From Vishniacozyma victoriae (Eukaryota; Basidiomycota; Tremellomycetes; Tremellales; Bulleribasidiaceae), in contig JADPYG010000089.1 of NCBI GenBank assembly GCA_017654735.1, positions 506,001-570,000 on the forward strand: a stretch of 64,000 nucleotides of DNA, read 5' to 3'. The position numbers and the translations under genes are program-made. Below, in pieces: positions 1-9,133 of this stretch (positions are counted from its first letter, which is position 1; each line of letters begins with the position of its first letter). The notes under the pieces were generated by a model that worked only from the letters and a program-made list of their open reading frames with translations, was not told the DNA's origin and ran no database searches.

Positions 1-2181
1 TGCCCCCTTCACCTCTCGTTGAGATTGAATCACCAACTCAATCACTCGACAGTCCAGGAAGGGAAGCTCACCGTGGCTTGACGCAGGAACCAACAGTCTC
101 AAGACCCGGTTTGAGCGTTGATGAGAATGGGGAAATTATCAAGGTTCCTGCCTTTTTGAACAAGCTCTTCAGGTTAGTAGTGTGGTATGCATGGGATGGA
201 TGGGAACTGATGAACAGTATGGTATCGGATACCTCGACGGATCCGTTGATCTATTGGTCGGATTCTGGAGATTCATTCTTTGGTGAGTTAGCTCGGGCAT
301 AGACAAAGGGGCCGTGCTGATTGGTAGTACCGAATCATGAGCAATTCGGGAAGGAGCTTCTACCCCGTTTCTTCAAGCATTCCAATTTCTCCAGTTTCGT
401 CAGGCAATTGAACATGTAAGTCACCTGCTTCCTTTCATGTCCTACTCAAGCTGACTTTCAGGTATGGATTCCGTACGTCCACTAGTATCTTCGCATAGAC
501 TGAACTGACCCCTAGACAAAGTCCCACACCTTCAATCAGGTGTACTCAAGAACGAAGCTCCTTCTGAGTTATGGGAATTCGTTAACCCATATTTCAAGCG
601 AAACCAACCCGACCTGCTATCTCGAGTGACCCGCAAGAACAACCGAGGTCCAAACCCCATTCCTACATCCGCTACCTCCTCTAATGGTACCCGCCAATCC
701 GCTCGACAGGCAGCTACCACCAACACAGTCCTTACTTCCCCTGGCGGTCGACCCATCCACCTCATCACGGACGGTACAACCGAGGGAGAAGCTGGACAAC
801 TCGTCGGCCCTACCGGCCAGAACCTCGACTTGAGCGCTATTGCATCCAACATTGCCGCTATTAGACAAGCCCAAACGACTTTGACTGCGGATCTCCAAGC
901 GCTGAAAGCATCAAATGATCATTTATGGAGGGAAGCGCTGGAAACAAGGGAGAAACACAGGACACACGAGGAGACTATGGGATTGATCATTTCGTTCTTG
1001 GAGAGGTTGTTTGGAACGGAAGGAGAGGGTTTGAAGGGTTTGAAGGAAGCATTGAGGAGGGCTGGGATTAGCGGACCGTCAAAGAGGGAAGATAGCGGTA
1101 TGGAAGAGCCTGGATCTCAGAAAAAGAGAAAGAGGTTGGGACCGGAACGTATGATTTCGCATGGACCTGGGGATGAGAAACCGAATGGACATCTTGAGGA
1201 AATTGGTATGTCTGCGTTTGACTTGTCGTACGCGAATGCTGATCACTAGAAAACCCATTCGACTTTTCTTTCCCCAAGATGAACAGAGGCAAATCCCGCA
1301 AGGATGTCGGTACAACCCCAGAAGGCGAAACATGGTCATCTTCGTCTCAACGATTCCAATCCCTCCCAACCGATGATGATGCTCGTTCCAACCCCACTCC
1401 CAATCCTGATCAGGGTCAGTCACACTCGCCAATGTCCGATACCGATACCCTCCGAGCGACCGACATGAACGCTCTTGCACCATACAACTACCCCACTCAA
1501 ATGCCCCAGTTCACCAACTTCAACAATACCAACAATGCCAATACCAACCTTGGTCAACAACCCAATAATGCAAGTACAGGTACAGGGCCAATGTCACCTC
1601 GAACTACTGCAGCTGCTGCTTCTGCATTCAATCTCGATCCATCGATACTACAAACTACCATTGGCTCTTTACTTCAATCTCCTGCTGCTGCTCAATTGTT
1701 CTTGAACAGTCTCAATAACTCGGTACAAGGTCAAAGTTTAAATACTCCAAATCCCGTACCGACAACTCAACCAAGCTACCCATTCCCATCCCAACCTCAG
1801 GTCCAGAACAATCAGCAATACCAACCCACACAAGATATGCAAGATGCCCTCGATCCCACCCTTGCCTTATTCTCCCCACTCCCGAACCCAAATCAAGATG
1901 GATTAATGAATCACTCAGATAATCTCCTGAAATCATACCAGGGAGCAGCGGGGATGAATCAAGATGTCGATAAACTACAAGAATCTATCGACTCGTTAGT
2001 AAGGAGTATGGGATTGGAACCGAATCCATCTGGAACTGGTCAACAACCTCAGCAGGATCAACAGGGAGGAAATGGAGTGATGGATGGATCTGGATTTGAA
2101 ATGGGTAATGATGCTTTTGATAGTAATTTTGATGTTGACCAGTTCTTGACTGAACTGGCCAAGTCGGAGAAGCAGGGATGA
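1..2181 (+). CDS. HSF1: Heat shock transcription factor (HSF-type), 5' partial
   Basis: Nuclear transcription factor of the HSF family, expected to bind nGAAn repeats in stress-gene promoters. The window opens inside the gene: the frame is open from base 3 with no ATG before the DNA-binding domain. The HSF domain runs from VPAFLNKLF through [14 protein letters not shown] and [15 protein letters not shown] to [10 protein letters not shown], and is split by four short introns (about 172-224, 282-327, 417-462, 475-518). A fifth intron is near 1205-1249. After the domain comes an RKNNRGPNP linker, then a heptad-like helix (about 840-1040) that fits the trimerisation coiled coil, then a long Asn/Gln/Pro/Ser-rich tail. 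An acidic-hydrophobic stretch near the C-terminus ([10 protein letters not shown]) resembles an AHA activation motif. There is no response-regulator domain, so it is Hsf1-like rather than Skn7-like. The family is certain; the symbol is by similarity. Confidence 0.93.
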
Positions 2182-2528
2182 GAATCGGAGGGGCAAATGC
2201 TAAGGATCTGAGGAAAGCAGGGTCAGGGAGGTCGGAGGGGGGAGTGGGAGGAGAAGGCGTGTACCTGTACGATACGAGCGATGTTGTCAAAGTGCTTAGA
2301 GACCTTAATGCCCATGATATACTGTGAACATCTCATGCTTCACATGCCGGGAGCTAAGTATAAGAGCTTGTCCGCGCAATTCTAGTGTATTTTGCGGCAT
2401 TGTAAACATGTAGATCCTGTAGATCTGTGACGTCACTTCTCAATTCTAACTTAACTTAACTTGAGTATTCAAGCCCCCTTGCAGGTACATCTCGCCATTC
2501 ATCACACTACACCTACACAACACCGACC

Positions 2529-3247
2529 ATGTCATTCCTACGCTCATTCAGACCACTTGCACTTTCCTTCTTTGGACTCTCGCTCCCTTCCACCCGCCAA
2601 ACATCCTCCTCAGCATCAACATGTACCCGATACCTATGGCGACAACCATCCCCCGCCGCACCTCGTGAATCTCCATTCCCACTCGTATTTGTCAGAGCGA
2701 AAGGAATACCATCCGAACCTACTGAAGAAGTCTGGTCAGATTGGTCAGGGATGTTTGCTGAAAAGGGGTATACAGGGATTGAAATCGATATTACCGCTCC
2801 TTCATCCGCTGAAGAGACGACAAAGAGTGTGCTTGATTCAATGACGACAATGTTGGCTTCTCAAATCAGATTGATGGCTATTCCTTTCGCACCCATAATC
2901 ATCTCATCGGGTCCAGCATCGACAATGTTGACTCAGAATTATATTTCATCACATGGCGCTTCGGGGTTGGTATTGGTAAACCCATTAGAGGGGGAGAAGG
3001 CGGATGAAATGTTTGATTATGAGCCTAGTTTCCCTATACTAGTGGTCAATGGTGGTAATAATGGCGGAAGGCTAGCTAGAGCCGCAGAAGCTGGTACGGG
3101 TAGAGGAGGAAAGGGAGTGGAGGTGGAGAGTATTGTGGATGGGGAAAGAGGGGAGATGACGAGAGTTGTGAGTACATCCATGATACATATATATGAGGTG
3201 CTAAATGATAGGTGGTAGAGAGATGGATGGATAGATGTGGTTTCTGA
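2529..3247 (+). CDS. Hypothetical alpha/beta-hydrolase-like protein, possibly mitochondrial
   Basis: Two-exon gene. Exon 1 runs to 3167; a GTGAGT intron spans 3168-3211; exon 2 adds about 11 residues and stops at 3247. Reading through the intron would instead end at 3218. The N-terminus (MSFLRSFRPLALSFFGLSLP, then Ser/Thr/Arg-rich) could be a mitochondrial presequence. The body alternates short hydrophobic strands (FPLVFVRAKG, IEIDI, APIIISSG, GLVLVNPLE, FPILVVNGG) with helices, as in a small alpha/beta hydrolase. The nucleophile elbow is not a clean GxSxG, so catalysis is uncertain. I do not recognise a specific orthologue. Confidence 0.7.
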
Positions 3248-3703
3248 TGCATCTACACCTAGGATACAAACCAGCTACTCCTCGGCCGGCGCAAACGTGG
3301 CAAGGCGGTGTAAATACTTACAAACGGGAGAGCAATACGACCGAGGGAGAATGAAAGGGTCGACCATCCATACATTCGAACTGCACCGAGGAAAAACGCC
3401 TTGGGTCCACCGCTCGAGATATACCTTTCATGAAATTACGTTTCATCCCTCGACTCCTATTCTCAGGAGGGAAAGATCCGTTGATACTGTGGAGCCTTGA
3501 CCCCCTAGGCCTCGCCATTGAGGGGTTGGCGAGCGCGAGCGCGTCATATAAGGGTCTCCGTTCATGGCCGCTCCACTGAACAGAGGTGAAAGGATGTATC
3601 TCTCCTATATAATCCTTCGGCCCCCACGTATTCACCCGATCTAACTCATATCATTTGACTATTACGGACATTTTACATCCAGTTCCGAATTGCAGCATAC
3701 AAT
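3248..3703. other. Intergenic, promoter of the first array gene
   Basis: 456 bases with no convincing gene. Overlapping short open frames occur on both strands (3237-3500 and 3318-3635) without family features or splice support. The stretch holds a TATATAAT box at 3606-3613 and the 9-mer ACCTTTCAT at 3423-3431, which also occurs upstream of the next two paralogues. Confidence 0.6.
3606..3613 (+). promoter_or_regulatory. TATA-like box upstream of first array gene
   Basis: TATATAAT about 90 bases before the ATG at 3704, followed by a pyrimidine-rich leader. The position is compatible with a core promoter. This is a sequence match only. Confidence 0.35.
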
Positions 3704-4597
3704 ATGTCCACCGTACAACCGACTGCCAAGGAAACCCAACAGTCAGAGAGAATGACTGCCATTGATGAACTTGAGAGAAGATATAGCAAGTTGACGACCC
3801 ATATGAGCCCCACGCGGGGGGGCAGTATCTTCCCTGGGGACACCGGTGACAACCATCGGGACATGATCATCTCGTGGAAATCGCAGGACAGAAATTTGGT
3901 CAGCGAACTCTTCACCCAACTCCGATGGGACACGAAACTCGATGCTCAATCCCAAAGTGCGAAGCGAGAAGTTTACCAAGACTTGATGCAGGACTCTTGG
4001 CATTTCCATGATCGGCGAAAGGACCACCATGAGAAATGCTTCACAAATAAATCGCTCGCCGCTTGTGATAACGATCCAAAACGCTTCGAGCTGTTCGGCC
4101 CGACTTGTGTTGCAATGCTCACCGACATAGTCGGTACACCGGACAACACGAATCTCACTGTATGCGAAGAAAAGGCCAAGAAATATTTCGAAGTTGCGAA
4201 GGAAAGTGAGTTCACCTTCATCTACTTGGACTTGGACTTTGTGCTGATAACCCTCAGAGAAATACATTGACAGACCTGGTACGTCAGCCCCGGTTGAGCA
4301 TGGGTCGACAAACAGCTGACCTTTGTAGCGAGCGCCATCGCGATCCAAGACCATATTATTGCCAACCCCTGGGCCACTGAAATCTGCCGTACCGAAGCGA
4401 CTTTGGACAAAGACGATACGGCTTGTCACTGTTTGGCCCCTGAGACCGAGAAATCTTCAATAATCAGTTCCATACGAGATAAGTTGAGGGGTCCAAAGAA
4501 ATGGAGGCCGAGGTCATCCGCCACAGGAAATAAGGAAGGGGAAGAAGGAAGGCCATTGTTGACTCATGAGGACAGTATCGCAAGCGAGCAGTCTTAA
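3704..4597 (+). CDS. Tandem family protein 1 (unrecognised family)
   Basis: First of four tandem paralogues; about 263 residues. Exons: 3704-4205, microexon 4258-4278 (21 nt), 4329-4597, both introns in phase 1. The N-terminal two thirds look helical and polar with no known domain. Shared family features: a Cys followed about 16 residues later by a Tyr across the first splice junction (CEEKAKKYFEVAKEKKY), then an NPW segment with a Cys, then a closely spaced Cys pair (CHC). The C-terminal tail is basic, then Ser/Glu-rich. No signal peptide and no membrane segment. Function unknown; the relation to the next three genes is inferred from gene structure and these spaced residues. Confidence 0.75.
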
Positions 4598-5170
4598 TCT
4601 CAACTGTATTGTATCGTTTCACGTCGTGTTTTGGACAGATCTTGGCGTGATGTACATATTGGACTTGACTCCTCCTATTTCCCTTGCACCTATAAGATGG
4701 AGTGAGACAGCAGCCGCAGCAGGGATCAACCAGTCATAGAAGCACCGAGCTCATGGTAGGGTTCTTACCCTGATGTGTGCCATGGTGGCGTTGAGTCAAT
4801 TGCCCAGTGGCTGTATTCTTCAGACCCATGTGATCTCTTTATACCTGGATACCCAATACGTATTTGGTGTAATACCTCTTAACTCTCTTCATGCACTATG
4901 GGCTACCTTTCTTGACCCGCGTTTCACCCCCTCATGGCCACTTTTATCCTTTGATCCCAGGAGACTCATTGTACCCTTTGTCTTTGCCCGCTTGAGCATT
5001 TTTGATCTCTCGTGGAGATGTCCACCTTTCATCTTTGCTCCACAACTACTAAGACAGCTCGAGACACCTCACAGATACGTGTCTTCTCCCACTCACTCAA
5101 TCTACTGTCCCACCTTCCACTATATTACATCACAGCAGCGCGCACCCACTGCAACTCAACAACAAGTACG
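4598..5170. other. Intergenic, leader region of second array gene
   Basis: 573 bases without a supported gene. An open frame at 4773-5174 overlaps the expected leader of the next gene and has no family features. The stretch contains a promoter block at 5024-5043 that recurs before the third array gene. Confidence 0.6.
5024..5043 (+). promoter_or_regulatory. Promoter block shared with third array gene (copy 1)
   Basis: ACCTTTCATCTTTGCTCCAC, 147 bases before the ATG at 5171. It matches 17 of 20 bases of the block at 6238-6257, which lies 159 bases before the next paralogue's ATG. A TTGAGCA heptamer precedes both. This suggests common regulation or recent duplication of the promoter. Confidence 0.5.
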
Positions 5171-5950
5171 ATGACAGAGACAGACTCAGATCTCCCAAAT
5201 ACATCTCTTTATCCCTCCCGCATGTCCCTTGAGGAAATGAGAGATGCTTGTGAGGATATCTGCTCATCAGTCAGAACTAAAAAGAAGTCGCTTTCGGCGC
5301 CACCAAACTCCAGTTTTCAGACAAGTGAGGAACAACAAGGACAGATGCTACTGTACACTGAACTTGGGTACGTTGCGGCAGGTCTACATGACATCATGAC
5401 ATGGATTGAAGCAGACGAGAGACTACTTAGGGACCAGGAGCGATATCATGATCGGCTGGTTGGTATCCGAGCGCTCAGTAAAGGCTGGATTGACCAAGAT
5501 ACGCCTCAGGATCTGGTAAATGAGGTCGCGAGCCTAAACGCTGTGACCGGTTTAGTGCAATCTGCCTTCCTTCAAACCCTGGAGCGTGGAGAGAACCCTG
5601 AGAAGAAGGCATACTGTGATACAGCTGCGAAACGCTTTTGGAGCATCGGAGAAGGCAGTAAGTTTGGATGGTTTCATATCTAAAACAAGCTGACATAATG
5701 CAGAAACTTATGCAGAATTGACGAGTAGGACCTTTTTGCTGGATCACATCGAGTGCGAGGAACTGACTTTACAGATGATGAAGTGAAGCAAAGAAAGACC
5801 CTCCTCAGTGAAGCTCCGTTCCGTGGTACTGGACAATGCGGCAGTACTGCAACAACTGACATGGGTCCGGGTGACCCCTCAGTCAATACCAGATGTGCAT
5901 GTAGGGAGTCTGCGGATGAGGATAATATTACACAGAGTACTACAGAGTAG
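5171..5950 (+). CDS. Tandem family protein 2 (unrecognised family)
   Basis: About 227 residues. Exons: 5171-5657, microexon 5704-5724 (21 nt), 5775-5950; both introns phase 1, as in its neighbours. The start is the first ATG after the shared promoter block; an in-frame ATG at 5018 would fall at the block and is taken as leader. The N-terminal region is acidic and helical. The family signature is clear: CDTAAKRFWSIGEGKTY across the microexon, then APFRGTGQC, then CAC near the C-terminus. APFRGTGQC aligns with RPWKGHGQC in the third gene. No signal peptide or membrane helix. Function unknown. Confidence 0.78.
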
Positions 5951-6396
5951 CCGGGGGGTTTGGTCGTGGTTTGTTGTCACAGTCATATATGCCAAACATG
6001 TACAAATACCTGAGTTGGCGCACAGTGGTCCTATCATGAATTTTGTATAATGCCTATTAAATGATTGTTTATGTTGACACCTATCACTCTGAACATCTAA
6101 GGCGAGTCAAACAGGCTGGTACGGATGGCACAGCAAATTTCACGCATCCATCTGGCCTGGCCGGTGGCAAAAGATCATTGCTGGTGGAGCCTTCATGGCG
6201 CAATACCTGAAGCGCTCCTTTTTGCCCATGTTGAGCAACCTTTCATTGGTGCTCCACCTAAGCCGAGAGAATGTTCACCGCTTTCCATGCCCGTAGAGTA
6301 GTATTAGTGCTTTTTCACAGCCTCTTGTGCGCTTGCAGTAAAGTGCATTCTCCACAACCCATTCCGTCAACACCATCAAATCAACACACAAGTAGA
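5951..6396. other. Intergenic, leader region of third array gene
   Basis: 446 bases with no supported gene. It includes the 3' end of the second array gene, the shared promoter block (6238-6257) and the leader. An in-frame ATG at 6271 would add a hydrophobic start, but it sits only 14 bases after the block and is treated as leader. Confidence 0.55.
6238..6257 (+). promoter_or_regulatory. Promoter block shared with second array gene (copy 2)
   Basis: ACCTTTCATTGGTGCTCCAC, preceded by TTGAGCA and followed by CTAAG, as in the copy at 5024-5043. Its spacing to the ATG at 6397 (159 bases) is close to that of the other copy (147), which supports 6397 as the real start. Confidence 0.5.
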
Positions 6397-7206
6397 ATGT
6401 CAAGCACCGGAACAACTTCTGTCACTCATATCAGCCATACGCCACGACCATCACTCAAGGACCTGAGGCGTACCTTGAAGAGGATTTTCAACGACGCCAC
6501 CAAGGTGTCCGAAGATCCTCAAAGATGGCACCAGGATTGTGACGATTTATTGGCCGAAAGGCTGAGAGTCGTCTATAAGCGTCTGCATGAGGCTGCGTTT
6601 AGCAACTACACGGCAATGAATAGCTTAAGAAGTGGCTCACAATCGTTCATCAATGTGGAGAATACGTGTCTCAATCAAGTATACCGAGCACTGGATGCAC
6701 AAACTGCACTCTCCGGTCCAGATCAAACGGATTTAGCAAGGGCCGCCCTAGACCTCTACACCGATACAACAGATGCGGCCCGGGTTGCAATGTTCCAAGC
6801 ATTGGCAAATTTCCATAATCCCGATAGAAAGTCAGTATGTGCTACAATTGGGTTCAACTATTTCGAGATTGGCAAAGAGAGTCAGTGCCAACTTCCTGGC
6901 ATTTGAACACAGCTGATGTAATGTGTGCAGAATCCAATATCTACTCCGTGACAGGTAAGACACTTTGAAGACCAATTTCACCGACTCGCGCGGCCAGCTG
7001 AGGCGATAGAATTCGAGAAGGATTCTCGGACTGATCTGCTCAAGAGACCATGGAAAGGACATGGGCAATGCAGCGGTCTTGAGATAGTCCGCGAAGCTCT
7101 GGAATCACCCGACACAGCCCCAACCCTATGTGCATGTATGCAGGAGACAGTCGATGGTGTGCAGGTGACAGCAGATGGAGTCTCTGACAAAAATTTGAGG
7201 AGTTGA
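6397..7206 (+). CDS. Tandem family protein 3 (unrecognised family)
   Basis: About 234 residues. Exons: 6397-6880, microexon 6931-6954 (24 nt, so one codon longer than in the two preceding genes), 7010-7206; phase 1 introns. The N-terminal part is helical (RRTLKRIF, LAERLRVVYKRLHEA). The signature across the microexon is CATIGFNYFEIGKEKSNIY, followed by RPWKGHGQC and CAC. It is closest to the second array gene in its C-terminal motif and promoter block. If 6271 were the start, the protein would gain a hydrophobic N-terminus resembling a signal peptide; I consider this less likely. Confidence 0.77.
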
Positions 7207-7854
7207 TGAAGGCTCTACCCGATCATCAACATTACGGAGCGTTATAAAGTCGTTAGGGAACTTGTTCCAGGGATCCAAAAACAGCGGATAAGGGTTGCTA
7301 TAGGATGGATTTGATCTGGGGGCCGCGAGTAGATAGGCTGAGGAGACCAGGTGTGAGCACGGTGATGTGCATCATAACTTCTCATACACCAGTCTGATGA
7401 ATCCAAGTGTCCATAATCCTAGCATAGCGATGTGCTTAGTTGTCAAATTGGTGTACGGTCATTTGGTGGCAAACAATTTACAAAACATTATTACATATAG
7501 TAGCACGTCATGACTGTGGATGCGCAGGAGTCTTGTTCAATGTCCCGAGAGTCTCGTGTAGACACGTCAAGTAGACGAGGGTGAGCGTACCTACTATGTA
7601 TGTTCAGCCTGTAGCAACTGCCGATGAGAACACTACTTGTCTGACACAGTGGCGCATGTCTTTCCTTTTACTTGGCGCTGCAAAGGGGATCCTGGGGACC
7701 TGCCCCTCAAGCATGAACTTGACACGTGGACTTCCCTTGAGCACCAGGGGATTGACAATGGATGTCTTTCTGGAGCTGGATGCAACCTGCCTGCCTGCCC
7801 GACTGGTCTTCTCTCTTTCTCATACCAATATATCTTCACTTTGCTCTTTCTATC
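7207..7854. other. Intergenic, long leader region of fourth array gene
   Basis: 648 bases. Short open frames exist at 7581-7892 and 7637-8248, but they conflict with the frame of the fourth array gene and show no features. An in-frame ATG at 7762 would extend that gene by 31 hydrophobic residues. No repeat or RNA gene seen. Confidence 0.5.
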
Positions 7855-8922
7855 ATGGACTTTTGTACCTCATTGGCCCCGGGCTCTTTTAAAGCTGATC
7901 CTACTGCCAGCGGATCACTATCACAATGCACCACCCTCAATAGTGTCGCTACAACTTCGACATCCATTTCACCCCCCAACTCGCCCTCACAGCCGCCAGT
8001 TTGGGCTACTGAAGCTCTTTCTGGACTTGATACTCTCTCCAGATTTGATGCTCTTTCTACAGTCGAAGCTCCAAATTCTGTATCCTATTCGGGTTCGAGA
8101 CGGGCAAAATTCGCCACTCGACTCTTGGCCAAGCTGCGAAGCTGCTTTACCACCACTGAACCCCCCTCAAAGTTTGCAAGTCACAATGCGCCCACCGAGG
8201 ATTTACCAGATCATGAAGAGAGCTTCACAATGCTCTGTGATAATCTGAGGAATGTTGTACATACATGCGTGGATATAGGAAAAGTGAAAACGGAGTGTGC
8301 AGCGATGTCCGAATACATGCACGATAGGCTCGTGCCCGTTCATACACTGAGAGGCCTGCTGGACGAGGAAAAAGAAGTATCCAAGGAGATGGAACAGAAG
8401 CTGGAGACTTTTGACAATCTGTATAGAAGAGTACTTCCCGAGGTATTCTCGATTGTCGTAGGTCCCCAAGAGAGCGACGCAGGCGAGAGGCTACAGGCTC
8501 GTGTCTGTGAACGTCGTCCACGCGAGTGGGCAGCTCCCGGCAGCAATTGTAAGTCCTTTCAGTATCAATGGTCGCATAAGAGCTGACATGAGCCATAGCC
8601 ACATATATACGCCTGACAAGTACGTGTCCAAGATGACTTCGAAACTCAATTTAGTGCTGACATTGTGGATGACGAGTGGATCGCAAAGATTAACGCCCAG
8701 ACGGAGCCTCGCCATGGCGACTACTCTCTCCGCCCCTGCAGTCTTTCCCAACAGAAGACAGAAAATTACTGGAAGCCTCTTGAAGACGTCACCCGACTCT
8801 ATGAACGATGTGAATGCCATCTACTCCCCAAAAGGGGCACCACTCCTCATATTCAGGAATATATGGCTAAGCGTTACCCTGGAAGCTTCAAGTGTCAGGG
8901 ATCACCTTGTGTCTGTGTTTAG
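7855..8922 (+). CDS. Tandem family protein 4 (divergent member, junction uncertain)
   Basis: Longest member, about 328 residues. Exon 1 (7855-8548) has a Ser/Thr/Pro-rich N-terminus and a helical middle (EEKEVSKEMEQKLETFDNLY). The first intron is 8549-8598. The microexon starts at 8599 in the usual phase. With the canonical donor at 8620 the last exon falls out of frame. Using GTGTCC at 8624 and the acceptor ending at 8654 restores it, but the intron is then only 31 nt. The last exon carries the family CxC signature (RCEC, plus a terminal CVCV). The spaced residues CERRPREWAAPGSNSTY align in length with the other members. It may be a functional divergent copy, a decaying copy, or mis-spliced in my model. 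An alternative start is 7762. Confidence 0.55.
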
Positions 8923-9133
8923 AGGAGATTCTTGTGATGAGGAATGCGCTTCCCGAGTCATGGTTTGGGTACGTCTCCCGAGCTCGCGGATGTACGTATG
9001 TACGGTGATGGATCAAAAAATTCTACTTTAGCAGCATATGATCGCATCCTATGAGTGACTCTACCAATTGTTGAACAGCGATGCATGATCGTCGACAACT
9101 ACCATCGACAGGACCACTTTGCGGACATGTTAC

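Noticed and set aside
4773..5174. 133-codon frame before the second array gene
   Set aside because: Covers the shared promoter block and leader; composition is not protein-like.
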